64,000 nt of DNA from Granulicella cerasi (lineage in GTDB: Bacteria; Acidobacteriota; Terriglobia; Terriglobales; Acidobacteriaceae): positions 1,205,731 through 1,269,730 of the forward strand of contig NZ_JAGSYD010000001.1 in assembly GCF_025685575.1 (NCBI RefSeq). The letters are read 5' to 3'. This document shows positions 1 to 8,222 of this stretch, one piece after another. The notes below the pieces were generated by a model, which saw only the letters and a program-made list of their open reading frames with translations, was not told the origin of the DNA and made no database searches. How positions within the stretch are numbered: the first letter of the stretch is position 1; every line of letters begins with the position of its first letter. Both the position numbers and the translations under genes were made by a program.

Positions 1-285
1 GTTCTGCACGGTGGCGGTGTCAGCGTCGCGCGTGCTGGCGGAACTTTCCGTCAACGCATAGGGCGTCTCGATGTTGCCGTCACGATAGAGTCGCAGATCG
101 CTGCCTGCGCGATCTCGCCCATGCGCAAGCAGCTCCGCGTCCAGCACAATGCAGGATGTTTCCGCATGCGGCGCGCTGACGTTGACGGCGCGTTCAAAAC
201 GAAGATGCTGAGGCTCTGCAGAAGGAGCATCGAACTCGGTGGCCTGAAAGAGGAACGCTGAGAGCAAAATGATGGCAGATTTCAT
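1..285 (-). CDS. DUF3999-like exported protein, N-terminal part (cut by window edge)
   Basis: About 95 N-terminal residues are visible and the gene continues beyond the left edge. A hydrophobic signal sequence (MKSAIILLSAFLFQA) is followed by a stretch of the form ERAVNV...CIVLDAELLAHGRD..DLRLYRDG.IETPYAL. That spacing of LD, DLRLY and PYA resembles the start of DUF3999 proteins, which are predicted periplasmic or membrane-anchored envelope proteins of unknown function. The ATG overlaps the stop of the upstream DUF2339 gene by 4 bp (ATGA), so the two are translationally coupled. DUF3999 and DUF2339 genes are commonly adjacent, which supports the call. Function unknown. Confidence 0.75.
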   Translation of the reverse strand, partial: MKSAIILLSAFLFQATEFDAPSAEPQHLRFERAVNVSAPHAETSCIVLDAELLAHGRDRAGSDLRLYRDGNIETPYALTESSASTRDADTATVQN

Positions 286-2051
286 GCGGGGTCCTCATCG
301 TCCTGGAGCACCCCGCCAAGATTCAAGAAGCCCTTCTGATAGGCGAAGCTGACAGCCAGTAGCAGCGCCCCAAGCGCGAGGTAGCTGACGATGCGAAAGC
401 CTGTGCTCAGCGTGCGCATGTCGTAGAAGACGACCTTCAGCAGCGTCGCTGCGAGCAGCAGCAGTCCCGTCCAGCGCGCAAGAGCGACACGCTTCATAAA
501 TCCTGCCACGAGCATGGCGGTGCCTTGCACGGCGAGCCAGCCAGAATAAGCGAAGCTGCGCAACTCCTGGATGTGGCCGTCATCGCCAGCGCGGTACTGC
601 AGCATATGGTTGATCTGCCGAAATGCCGCGATGCACAGCACGATGTTGAAGAGTGCAAAGGCGAGTATCCCGATGAACGCAGGGTCAGGTGCGCGACGTA
701 ATGCGCGTGCCATGCGTGGTGCAAGCATCATCACCGCAGCGAGGACGATCAGCGCGCCTATTTCGGTGCCGAATCCGTGGTGAAAGATCGACTTCGTCGT
801 GGAGCCGAAGATCTCCGGCGCGAAGGTCGCTCCGCCGACTCCGAGCAGCATGGCAACGACGCCCATCCAGCGCACCGCAGCGGATGCGCGCGGCTCCAGC
901 GTGGGCATGGTAGCGATCCATAGCAGGGCTACGGACTCTGCCAGCCATGCGAGCGAGATGCCATGGCCCGTCAGCTTCAGCGGGATCGCGATGGTGATGA
1001 ACGCAATCGCTATGGAGAGATGGATCGCCGAGGCTGCTGCTCGCGAGCGCCAGCGGGTAGCTACAAGATAGGCGGCCGCGAAAAGCAGCGCTGCCCACGG
1101 CTCCCACTGCCTGGCGTGTCCGACTTCGAGAAAGCCGTAGACGGCGAGCCCCCCGAAGAACGCGGTGAGCAAGGGCAACACCACTTGCACCAGTGCGGAC
1201 TCGTCATCGGCCGCGAGCAGCGGAACTGCCGCGAAGATCGCCCAAAGTATCAGCGTGAGGCACAGGGTTTCGCTCAGCGGGCTCTCCTGGGACCACGAAA
1301 ACCCCCACATCGTGACATATAGGACCGTTGCAGGCAGAGGCCCCAGCAGCAGTAACGGCCAGCGGCGAGCGCGTTGCAGCGCCAGCACTGCAGCAGCCAC
1401 AGCCGCAAGATAGCCGAAGAGAAAGGCCTCGTGGTTGCCGCCGCTGGAAAGCAGCGCAGGCGTGAGGTACGCGCCCGTAAGCGCATACGCGGCCAGCAGC
1501 GGCGACTCCTGCAGCACAGCCATCGTGGCGTTCCACGCGGTCACCAGCACCATGCCCAGCAGCGCCACCGGCGCAGGGACGAGATGGAAGAGTTGGAAGC
1601 TTGCCCACAGCGAGAGATAGAGTACGCCTGTGCCCACAGCCTTCAGCGCGTAGCTGAACGACGGTGTGCCGGTGCGGCGAAAACGCTCAGACCAAACGAT
1701 GAGACCGCTCCCCGCTGCGAGCCCGATCAACACGCGGCCAGCTGGCCCTACCCAGCGATTGTCAAAGGCCCACTTGAGAAACCATGCTGATCCCACAAGC
1801 AGCAGCAGGATCGCGATCTTGCTCAACACTTCAGAGCCGAGTCGTGACTCGAGGTCACGTTTCGGTGCTGCGGGCTCGATGCTGGCGAAGGCGACCGTAG
1901 GCGGCGGAGGTGCGGCCGCCACCACACGCTTCACGGGCAGCGTTTGCCCGGCGAGCGCTCGCTGTAGGGCCGCAACCTGAGTCTCCAAACGGGCCACGCG
2001 CTCGGCGAGCGCAGCTTCGTTCGACGCAGAAAGAATCGGGGCATCGTCCAT
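282..2051 (-). CDS. DUF2339 family multi-pass membrane protein
   Basis: A 589-residue protein. Residues about 10-35 look like a short coiled coil (leucine-spaced, LAERVARLETQVAALQRAL), followed by a proline/alanine linker and then about 15 or more hydrophobic segments from residue 75 to the end. This short coiled coil plus many transmembrane segments is the DUF2339 architecture. Members are bacterial inner-membrane proteins of unknown biochemical role. The gene is coupled to the DUF3999 gene by a 4-bp overlap. The ATG at 2051 has no Shine-Dalgarno sequence but has a TAAAGT hexamer ending 7 nt upstream, consistent with a leaderless mRNA. Confidence 0.85.
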   Translation of the reverse strand: MDDAPILSASNEAALAERVARLETQVAALQRALAGQTLPVKRVVAAAPPPPTVAFASIEPAAPKRDLESRLGSEVLSKIAILLLLVGSAWFLKWAFDNRWVGPAGRVLIGLAAGSGLIVWSERFRRTGTPSFSYALKAVGTGVLYLSLWASFQLFHLVPAPVALLGMVLVTAWNATMAVLQESPLLAAYALTGAYLTPALLSSGGNHEAFLFGYLAAVAAAVLALQRARRWPLLLLGPLPATVLYVTMWGFSWSQESPLSETLCLTLILWAIFAAVPLLAADDESALVQVVLPLLTAFFGGLAVYGFLEVGHARQWEPWAALLFAAAYLVATRWRSRAAASAIHLSIAIAFITIAIPLKLTGHGISLAWLAESVALLWIATMPTLEPRASAAVRWMGVVAMLLGVGGATFAPEIFGSTTKSIFHHGFGTEIGALIVLAAVMMLAPRMARALRRAPDPAFIGILAFALFNIVLCIAAFRQINHMLQYRAGDDGHIQELRSFAYSGWLAVQGTAMLVAGFMKRVALARWTGLLLLAATLLKVVFYDMRTLSTGFRIVSYLALGALLLAVSFAYQKGFLNLGGVLQDDEDPA

Positions 2052-2058
2052 GGCTCAC

Positions 2059-2064
2059 ACTTTA
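2059..2064 (-). promoter_or_regulatory. -10 hexamer of leaderless DUF2339 transcript
   Basis: TAAAGT ends 7 nt before the ATG at 2051, so transcription would start at or next to the start codon. No purine-rich ribosome binding site lies in the gap. Confidence 0.5.
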
Positions 2065-2157
2065 CGCGAGCGCGCTGCGCAGAGCGACGGCATGAAACAA
2101 AATATCGTGCCGCAATGCAATCCGATGCGGTGCGCGAGTTACCCTTGAGCCATCCTC

Positions 2158-2889
2158 ATGGTCAAGTCTCTCCACGTCCTGGTGATCGATGACGATCCCA
2201 TCATGCGCGAAATTCTGGAAGCGCTGCTCAGCCTCTCCGGTTGCACGGTTGAACTCTTCAGCTCCGGCGAACCGGGCGTGGCGCGTTTGCGCGAAGCGGG
2301 CAAAGCTGTCGACGTCGTGTTGACCGACCTGCACATGCCCGGACTGCAAGGCGCTGAGTTAGCTGCGGCGCTGCAGGCGGAGCGCACGGAAGGCACCGCG
2401 CTGGTCGGCATGAGCGGCAGCTCGCCTACCGAAGATGAGACCCGTCTGCTCGACAGCTTTCTGCAAAAGCCGTTCAACGTGGAGGACTTCTACGCTGCGC
2501 TCGAGGCGGCGCAACGGCGCGCTACCGCACCTGCGACCGCTGCAGGCGCTGCTCCTGCGTCGGAGGCTGTGCTGGATGAAGACACCTTCGCGCGCCTGCG
2601 TGAAAGCTTCCCGGCCGAAGCTCTGCGCGGACTGTACGAGCTCACGGTGAGCGACGTGCGGCAGCGGATCGAGCGCATGAAGGTCGCAGCGGCTGCGGGC
2701 GATCTTGACCTCGTGCATCGCGAAGCCCACGCCATCAAGGGCGGATGCGGCATGGTGGGCGCGGTGGAGTTGGCGCGGCTTGCTACTGCTACGGAAGAGG
2801 GAACCGAGTTAGATGCTGAGGGGATTGTGCGATTGCATCTTGCGTGCGAGCGACTCGAGGTTATGCTGGAGAGGAAGCTTGCGCTGTAA
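2158..2889 (+). CDS. REC-Hpt hybrid response regulator
   Basis: A 243-residue cytoplasmic signalling protein. Residues 5-120 form a receiver domain with acidic pocket D11-D13, phospho-acceptor D57 (in VLTDLHMPG) and lysine K104 (in LQKPF). After an Ala/Pro/Thr linker (about 120-138), residues about 140-235 form a histidine phosphotransfer domain with the phospho-histidine H191 in HREAHAIKGG. There is no output or kinase domain, so it probably relays phosphate between a hybrid kinase and another regulator. It lies 30 bp upstream of a NarL-type regulator, a plausible partner, although no kinase is encoded in the window. Confidence 0.9.
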   Translation: MVKSLHVLVIDDDPIMREILEALLSLSGCTVELFSSGEPGVARLREAGKAVDVVLTDLHMPGLQGAELAAALQAERTEGTALVGMSGSSPTEDETRLLDSFLQKPFNVEDFYAALEAAQRRATAPATAAGAAPASEAVLDEDTFARLRESFPAEALRGLYELTVSDVRQRIERMKVAAAAGDLDLVHREAHAIKGGCGMVGAVELARLATATEEGTELDAEGIVRLHLACERLEVMLERKLAL

Positions 2890-2919
2890 TCGTAATCATT
2901 AGCCCCGACGGAGAACGCG

Positions 2920-3630
2920 ATGCCGAATTCTGCTGTGAAGAAGAGCTCCACCACGCGAAGCAACGCCCCCGAGGTCCGCATCGTTGTTGCCGACGACCAC
3001 CCAGTGGTGCGGTTCGGCGTGAAGAACATGCTGATGAGCGAAGAGGGCTTCCAGGTCGTGGGCGAAGCCTCTGACGGCGAAGAAGCCATCACCGAAACCA
3101 TCGAGCATGAGCCGGACATTCTGCTGTTGGACATGCAGATGCCGAAGCTGCCTGGCCTTGAGGCAATGCGCGCCATCATGAGCCGCTCGCCGCGCGTGAA
3201 GATCATCCTACTCACCAGCACGATCACGACGCAGCAGATCATCGAAGCGCTGCAGATCGGCGCTCGCGGCATCGTGCTGAAGGATACTGTCGCGGGCGAC
3301 CTCGGCGAGAGCATCCGCGCCGTGCTCAGCGGCGACTACTGGATCGGCGGCCAGCGCGTCGCGAACCTGCTCGCTGCGTTGCATGACCTGATGCAGCAGG
3401 CCGCAGCTGTACCTGAGAAGAAGACCTACGGCCTGACACCGCGCGAACTCGAAGTAGTAACGTGCATCGTCGAAGGCTGCTCGAACAAGGACATCGCCAA
3501 GCAGTTCACGATCTCGGAAGAAACGGTCAAGCGCCATCTGTCGAACATCTTCGACAAGACCGGTGTTTCGACGCGCCTCGAACTCGCGCTGTTCGCCATC
3601 AGCCACAAGCTGGTGGATCTCGACGCTTAA
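2920..3630 (+). CDS. NarL/FixJ-family response regulator (REC-LuxR HTH)
   Basis: A 236-residue transcription factor. Residues 19-135 are a receiver domain with D25/D26, phospho-acceptor D71 (LLLDMQMP) and K121 (VLKDT). Residues about 170-230 are a LuxR-type helix-turn-helix (LTPRELEVV...NKDIAKQF.ISEETVKRHLSNIFDKTGV). A purine-rich site (cggaga) precedes the ATG. The gene follows the REC-Hpt gene directly and ends in a strong intrinsic terminator, so the two are probably one transcript. Target genes cannot be inferred from the sequence. Confidence 0.93.
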   Translation: MPNSAVKKSSTTRSNAPEVRIVVADDHPVVRFGVKNMLMSEEGFQVVGEASDGEEAITETIEHEPDILLLDMQMPKLPGLEAMRAIMSRSPRVKIILLTSTITTQQIIEALQIGARGIVLKDTVAGDLGESIRAVLSGDYWIGGQRVANLLAALHDLMQQAAAVPEKKTYGLTPRELEVVTCIVEGCSNKDIAKQFTISEETVKRHLSNIFDKTGVSTRLELALFAISHKLVDLDA

Positions 3631-3646
3631 GGCGTAGCAAGGATCA

Positions 3647-3680
3647 AACAGCCGCAGCTTCTCGCTGCGGCTGTTTTCTT
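3647..3680 (+). terminator. Intrinsic terminator after the response regulator pair
   Basis: A perfect 12-bp stem (3647-3658 with 3664-3675), a 5-nt loop and a following T-rich stretch. Confidence 0.85.
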
Positions 3681-3690
3681 TGGTGCGCTC

Positions 3691-3696
3691 TACAAT
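3691..3696 (+). promoter_or_regulatory. -10 hexamer of leaderless ypdA-like gene
   Basis: TACAAT ends 6 nt before the ATG at 3703 and no Shine-Dalgarno sequence is present. Confidence 0.55.
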
Positions 3697-3702
3697 CGAT
3701 CT

Positions 3703-4743
3703 ATGAGCGAAGATTTCTTTGACGTCCTTGTCATTGGTGCGGGCCCGACCGGGCTTGCGTGCGCGATTGACGCGCAGAACGTCGGGCTGCGCGTTGGCGT
3801 GGTCGACAAGGGGTGTCTGACGAACTCGCTCTTTCACTATCCGGCGAACATGGTCTTCTTCACCACGCCGGAGCTGCTTGAGATTGGCAACATCCCGTTT
3901 CCGTCGCCGAACCAGAAGCCCACGCGCGCCGAGGCGTTGGAGTACTACCGCAAGGTCGCGCAGCACTACAGGCTCGACACGCGGCTCTATGAGTCGGTGA
4001 AGCAGGTGAGCGGCAGCGATGGCGACTTCAGCGTGCAGATCGAAGATCGCTTCGGCCGCGCGAAGGTCTATCGCGCAAAGAAGCTGATCGTCTCTACGGG
4101 CTACTACGATCGCCCGAATTACCTCGGCATTCCCGGTGAGGAGCTGTCGAAGGTCGAGCATTACTACGACGATCCGCATCCGTTCTATAACCAGGATGTG
4201 CTCGTCATCGGCGGCAAGAACTCTGCGGCGATTGCGGCGCTGGAGCTGTATCGCCACGGCGCGCGCGTCACGTTGATTCATCGCGGCGCCGAGTTGCATC
4301 GCCACATCAAGTACTGGATCAAGCCGGACATCGAAAACCGCATCAAGAACGGCGAAGTGCAGGGCTTGATGAACACGACCTGCACGCAGATCACCGAGGA
4401 CACCGTGACGCTGCAGACGCCGGAGGGCGAGCGCACGATCAAGAACGATTTCGTCTTCGCGCTCACCGGCTATCAGCCGGACTTCAGCTTCATCGAGTCG
4501 ATGGGCGTGCACCTCGACCCCGACAATGCGCGCTGCCCGGTCTGCAACAAGGAGACCCTGGAGTCGAACGTAGCGGGCATCTATCTCGCGGGCGTTGTCG
4601 TCGCAGGCGAGCGCACCAATGAGGTCTTCATCGAGAACGGTCGCTTTCACGGTGCCTTGATTGCGGCGGACCTTGCTGTGAAGTTGAAGGGCGCGGCCGC
4701 GCAGCATCTCGAAGCGCCATCGCACACGGTTGCTGCGGAGTAA
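3703..4743 (+). CDS. ypdA: YpdA-family FAD/NAD(P)H pyridine nucleotide-disulfide reductase
   Basis: A 346-residue flavoprotein with two Rossmann dinucleotide folds. The FAD-binding GAGPTG is at about residues 12-17, and the NAD(P)H-binding segment VLVIGGKNSAAIAALEL at about 166-182. The protein lacks a thioredoxin-reductase CxxC active site, as is usual for YpdA proteins, which reduce bacillithiol disulfide in Firmicutes. The C-terminus has the FAD-contacting segment around GIYLAGVVVAGERTNEVFIENGR. If the Firmicutes function holds, this would act in bacillithiol redox cycling; no bsh biosynthesis gene lies in the window. Transcribed from its own predicted leaderless promoter. Confidence 0.88.
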   Translation: MSEDFFDVLVIGAGPTGLACAIDAQNVGLRVGVVDKGCLTNSLFHYPANMVFFTTPELLEIGNIPFPSPNQKPTRAEALEYYRKVAQHYRLDTRLYESVKQVSGSDGDFSVQIEDRFGRAKVYRAKKLIVSTGYYDRPNYLGIPGEELSKVEHYYDDPHPFYNQDVLVIGGKNSAAIAALELYRHGARVTLIHRGAELHRHIKYWIKPDIENRIKNGEVQGLMNTTCTQITEDTVTLQTPEGERTIKNDFVFALTGYQPDFSFIESMGVHLDPDNARCPVCNKETLESNVAGIYLAGVVVAGERTNEVFIENGRFHGALIAADLAVKLKGAAAQHLEAPSHTVAAE

Positions 4744-4792
4744 GCGTCTTCCAACGCAAACGTAGCGTCTAAGTGCAGAAGGAGTTACCTTG

Positions 4793-5881
4793 ATGCGCTT
4801 TGCTGCTGCTTTGCTCTTTGCTGCTCTTGCTCTGCCCACCTCTGCACAGGTCTTCAAAGCGAAGGAAGCTTTGACGGTTCCCGGCACCACGACGAACGGC
4901 GTCGCCGTGCGCCCCGATGGCAAAGTCTTTCTTGTCATCGCCCGGCAGCCCGGCCAGAACGTGCCGCAGATTGCGGAGTTCGAGCAGGGCAAGCTCATTC
5001 CATATCCCAGCGCGGCGTGGAACTCCTACAAGGCCGGCGATGATGCAAGCCAGAAATTCGTGCACGCGAATGCGCTACGATTCGACACGGAAGGCGTGCT
5101 CTGGGTGGTCGATGCTGGCGCAGAGGACATCGGTAAGCCCTACGTGAAGGGCGGCCCGAAGCTCGTCTCCATCGATACGCATACGGGCAAGGTGAAGCGT
5201 GTGCTCGCGCTCGATGACGACAGCCTGAAGCCGACGAGCTACATCGACGATGTGCGCTTCAACGACGACCACGCCTACATCACCGACGCTGGCGCGCCTG
5301 GCCTCATCGCGATGCACACGCCCGACGGCTCCTTCCGGCGTGTGCTGGATGGCGATCCTTCGACGACCGCGCAGCGCCCGGTACGCGCTGCAGGCAAGCA
5401 GCTTTCCACCGCGGAGGGTAAGCCGCTGATGGTGCACGCCGATCAACTCGAGGTCTCGCCGGATGGCTCGAAGCTCTACTACCAGCCGCTCTGCGGGCCG
5501 ATGTCAGTGATCGAAACGCAGTACCTCGATGAGATCGACCTCAGCGAAGCAGAGCGTCACACCCATGTGCAGCACTTTGCGGACACGCCCTGCACAGGTG
5601 GAACGGCGATCGACGCGAGTGGCAACATCTACGTCACGGACGTCGATGGGCAGCAGATTCTTCGCTACACGCCGATGGGCGTGCCGACCACGCTCACGCA
5701 GGATAAGCGCATCATCTGGGGTGACGCGCTGTGGCTTTCAGCCGATGGCAAGCTATGGATTCCCGACGCGCAGAACAGCCTCTCGGCGGGCATGAACGGC
5801 GGCAAGAACGAACAACATTTGCCGGGCAAGGTGTACACGCTGGAAATCGGTGCGAAGCCGCCGATCAACGACCATCGATAG
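4793..5881 (+). CDS. Secreted major royal jelly protein/SMP-30-like beta-propeller protein
   Basis: A 362-residue exported protein with a clean signal peptide (residues 1-19, ending PTSAQ). The body resembles the bacterial branch of the major royal jelly/yellow family: residues about 80-110 carry FVHANALRFDTEGVLWVVDAGAED and later blades have ITDAGAPGLI and TAIDASGNIYVTDVDGQQI. The fold should be a six-bladed propeller; some related proteins are lactonases, but no catalytic assignment is made here. The ATG at 4793 is preferred over a TTG at 4790 because an AGAAGGAG site (4777-4784) lies 8 nt upstream. It follows the ypdA-like gene by 49 bp. Confidence 0.82.
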   Translation: MRFAAALLFAALALPTSAQVFKAKEALTVPGTTTNGVAVRPDGKVFLVIARQPGQNVPQIAEFEQGKLIPYPSAAWNSYKAGDDASQKFVHANALRFDTEGVLWVVDAGAEDIGKPYVKGGPKLVSIDTHTGKVKRVLALDDDSLKPTSYIDDVRFNDDHAYITDAGAPGLIAMHTPDGSFRRVLDGDPSTTAQRPVRAAGKQLSTAEGKPLMVHADQLEVSPDGSKLYYQPLCGPMSVIETQYLDEIDLSEAERHTHVQHFADTPCTGGTAIDASGNIYVTDVDGQQILRYTPMGVPTTLTQDKRIIWGDALWLSADGKLWIPDAQNSLSAGMNGGKNEQHLPGKVYTLEIGAKPPINDHR

Positions 5882-5924
5882 CGAGTGTGCGGGTGTACGC
5901 TATCTGCACAGGAGGAAATCGAGC

Positions 5925-6458
5925 ATGGCTGCCGCGATGACTACACCTTTCGTCTCCGTTGACGAATACCTCCGCACATCCTACTCGCCGGACGTTGAGT
6001 ACCTTGACGGCGTGATCGAGGAACGCAACTTGGGTGAGTTTGACCATTCTGATCTGCAGCGCATTTTGACGACCATCTTCGGCGTGAACGCAAAAGCATG
6101 GGGCATCAAAGCGCTGCCGGAGCTTCGTACGCAGGTTGCCCCTATGCGTTACCGCGTGCCCGATCTGCTGGTGATCGAAGCCACTCGCCCGCGCACGCCG
6201 ATCATCAAGCAGGCGCCCCTGCTTTGCATTGAAATCCTTTCCCCAGAAGACCGCTGGCCGCGCATGGAAGTGAAGCTGCGGGATTATTTTGAAATGGGTG
6301 TGCCCGAGGTCTGGGTGTTTGATCCCGAATCCCGCTCCGTCATCGTCGTGAAGAGAGATGGCTCGCGCACGGAGCATCGCGAGGGTGCATTGACGCTTTC
6401 CGGCACGCCTGTTCAGTTATCGCTCGCCGAAGTCTTCGCGGTTCTGGATGAAGGTTGA
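5925..6458 (+). CDS. Uma2 family (DUF820) putative endonuclease
   Basis: A 177-residue protein with the Uma2 layout: N-terminal VDEYLRTSYSPDVEYLDGVIEE, central RVPDLLVIE and a C-terminal core LLCIEILSPEDR...KLRDYFEMGVPEVWVFDPESR. These carry the E/D...E.K residues of a PD-(D/E)XK-type nuclease fold. The family is widespread in cyanobacteria and Acidobacteria and biochemically uncharacterised. The start is fixed by an AGGAGGA site at 5910-5916. An upstream in-frame extension would run through that site and is rejected. Confidence 0.88.
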   Translation: MAAAMTTPFVSVDEYLRTSYSPDVEYLDGVIEERNLGEFDHSDLQRILTTIFGVNAKAWGIKALPELRTQVAPMRYRVPDLLVIEATRPRTPIIKQAPLLCIEILSPEDRWPRMEVKLRDYFEMGVPEVWVFDPESRSVIVVKRDGSRTEHREGALTLSGTPVQLSLAEVFAVLDEG

Positions 6459-6499
6459 GCCGGAGTCGTATCCTAAGAGGCGCAAAGGAATCCGCCCTT

Positions 6500-8047
6500 A
6501 TGACCACGATCCAGCAAGACGACTTTATCGAGAGCGTGCGCGCCGCGCTGCAGTACATCAGCTTCTATCACCCGGTCGATTACATCGAAAACCTCAAACG
6601 CGCCTATGAACTGGAGCAGTCGCCTTCGGCCAAGGACGCGATGAAGCAGATCCTCGTGAACTCGCGCATGTGCGCCGAGGGTCATCGCCCCATCTGCCAG
6701 GACACCGGCATCGTCACCGTCTTCGTGAAGCTTGGCATGGAGTGCCGCTTCGCCAAGGGCGACGCACCTGCAAGCATGACGCTGCAGGAGATGTGCGACC
6801 AGGGCGTGCGCGAAGCGTGGCTCGACCCCGACAACAAGCTGCGCGGCTCTATCCTCGCGGACCCTGCGTTCTCGCGCAAGAACACCAAGGACAACACGCC
6901 GTGCGTCGTCGAGGTCTCGCTTGTCGCGGGCAACACTTGCGATGTAACAGTAGCGGCTAAGGGCGGCGGCTCGGAAGCGAAGTCGAAGTTCGCGATGCTC
7001 AACCCTTCGGACCCCGTCGTCGATTGGGTGCTGAAGACCGTGCCGACGATGGGCGCGGGATGGTGCCCCCCGGGCATCCTGGGCATCGGCATCGGTGGCA
7101 CCGCTGAGAAGGCCATGTTGCTCGCCAAGCAGGCGCTGATGGACCCGATCGACATGCAGGAGTTGAAGACGCGCGGGCCGCAGACGAACATCGAGAAGCT
7201 GCGCGTCGAGATCTACGACAAGGTAAACGCGCTCGGCATTGGCGCGCAGGGCCTTGGCGGCCTTACGACCGTGCTCGATGTGAAGATCTATGACTGGCCC
7301 TCGCACGCAGCGAACTTGCCGGTCGCGATGATACCCAACTGTGCAGCGACGCGTCATGCGCACTTCGTGATGAAAGGTGAAGGCCCGGTGTATCTCGATC
7401 CGCCGTCGCTCGAACACTGGCCGTCGATGACTTACGAAGCGCACAATGGCAAGCGTGTGAACCTCGACACGCTGACGCACGAAGAGACGAAGTCGTGGAA
7501 GCCTGGCGATGTGTTGCTGTTGAACGGCAAGCTGCTCACCGGCCGCGATGCCGCGCACAAGCGCATGACGGACATGCTGAGCAAAGGCGAGAAGCTCCCC
7601 GTCGACTTCACCAACAAGCTCATCTACTACGTTGGCCCGGTGGATCCGGTGCATGGCGAGGTCGTTGGTCCTGCAGGCCCCACGACGGCAACGCGCATGG
7701 ACAAGTTCACGCGCCAGATGCTCGAGCAGACAGGATTGCTTGGCATGGTGGGCAAAGCTGAGCGTGGCGTCGCAGCGATTGACGCGATTCGCGACAACGA
7801 AGCGATCTATCTCATCGCGATTGGCGGCGCGGCATATCTTGTCTCGAAGGCGATCAAGGCATCGAAGCTGCTCGCCTTTGAAGACCTCGGCATGGAGGCG
7901 ATCTACGAGTTCGATGTCGTGGATATGCCTGTGACCGTTGCGGTCGATAGCAAGGGCAATAGCGTTCACATCACCGGGCCGCAGGAGTGGAAGGAAAAGA
8001 TTGCGCACTCGATGCAACTCGGCGACGTGGCGATCTTGAATCAGTAA
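6500..8047 (+). CDS. fumA: Class I (iron-sulfur) fumarate hydratase
   Basis: A 515-residue single-chain class I fumarase catalysing the reversible hydration of fumarate to malate in the TCA cycle. The N-terminal alpha domain carries the cluster region NSRMCAEGHRPICQDTG (C58 and C66). MGAGWCPPGILGIGIGGT and MIPNCAATRHAHF supply further conserved cysteines and substrate residues. The C-terminal beta domain begins near residue 320 and includes YYVGPVDPV and GPAGPTTATRMD. The ATG at 6500 has an AAAGGA site about 10 nt upstream. The paralogue designation (fumA rather than fumB) is nominal. Confidence 0.95.
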   Translation: MTTIQQDDFIESVRAALQYISFYHPVDYIENLKRAYELEQSPSAKDAMKQILVNSRMCAEGHRPICQDTGIVTVFVKLGMECRFAKGDAPASMTLQEMCDQGVREAWLDPDNKLRGSILADPAFSRKNTKDNTPCVVEVSLVAGNTCDVTVAAKGGGSEAKSKFAMLNPSDPVVDWVLKTVPTMGAGWCPPGILGIGIGGTAEKAMLLAKQALMDPIDMQELKTRGPQTNIEKLRVEIYDKVNALGIGAQGLGGLTTVLDVKIYDWPSHAANLPVAMIPNCAATRHAHFVMKGEGPVYLDPPSLEHWPSMTYEAHNGKRVNLDTLTHEETKSWKPGDVLLLNGKLLTGRDAAHKRMTDMLSKGEKLPVDFTNKLIYYVGPVDPVHGEVVGPAGPTTATRMDKFTRQMLEQTGLLGMVGKAERGVAAIDAIRDNEAIYLIAIGGAAYLVSKAIKASKLLAFEDLGMEAIYEFDVVDMPVTVAVDSKGNSVHITGPQEWKEKIAHSMQLGDVAILNQ

Positions 8048-8222
8048 GCGAATCGCCAACAATCATGCAGGTTTCGTAAAGAAGGTTGCCTGCGGAAGAA
8101 GTATCTTTCGCGGGCATCGCTTTGTCGCTTTCATCGCATCCATTTCAAATGTTCGCGTAGTTTTGCGCGAGATTTCTTCAGCCAGCATCCTGCAGGCGAA
8201 GTGACAGTGCGAGGAGACAAAG

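Noticed and set aside
3208..4998. 596-codon open frame opposite the ypdA-like gene
   Set aside because: Shadow frame spanning parts of three real plus-strand genes and a terminator.
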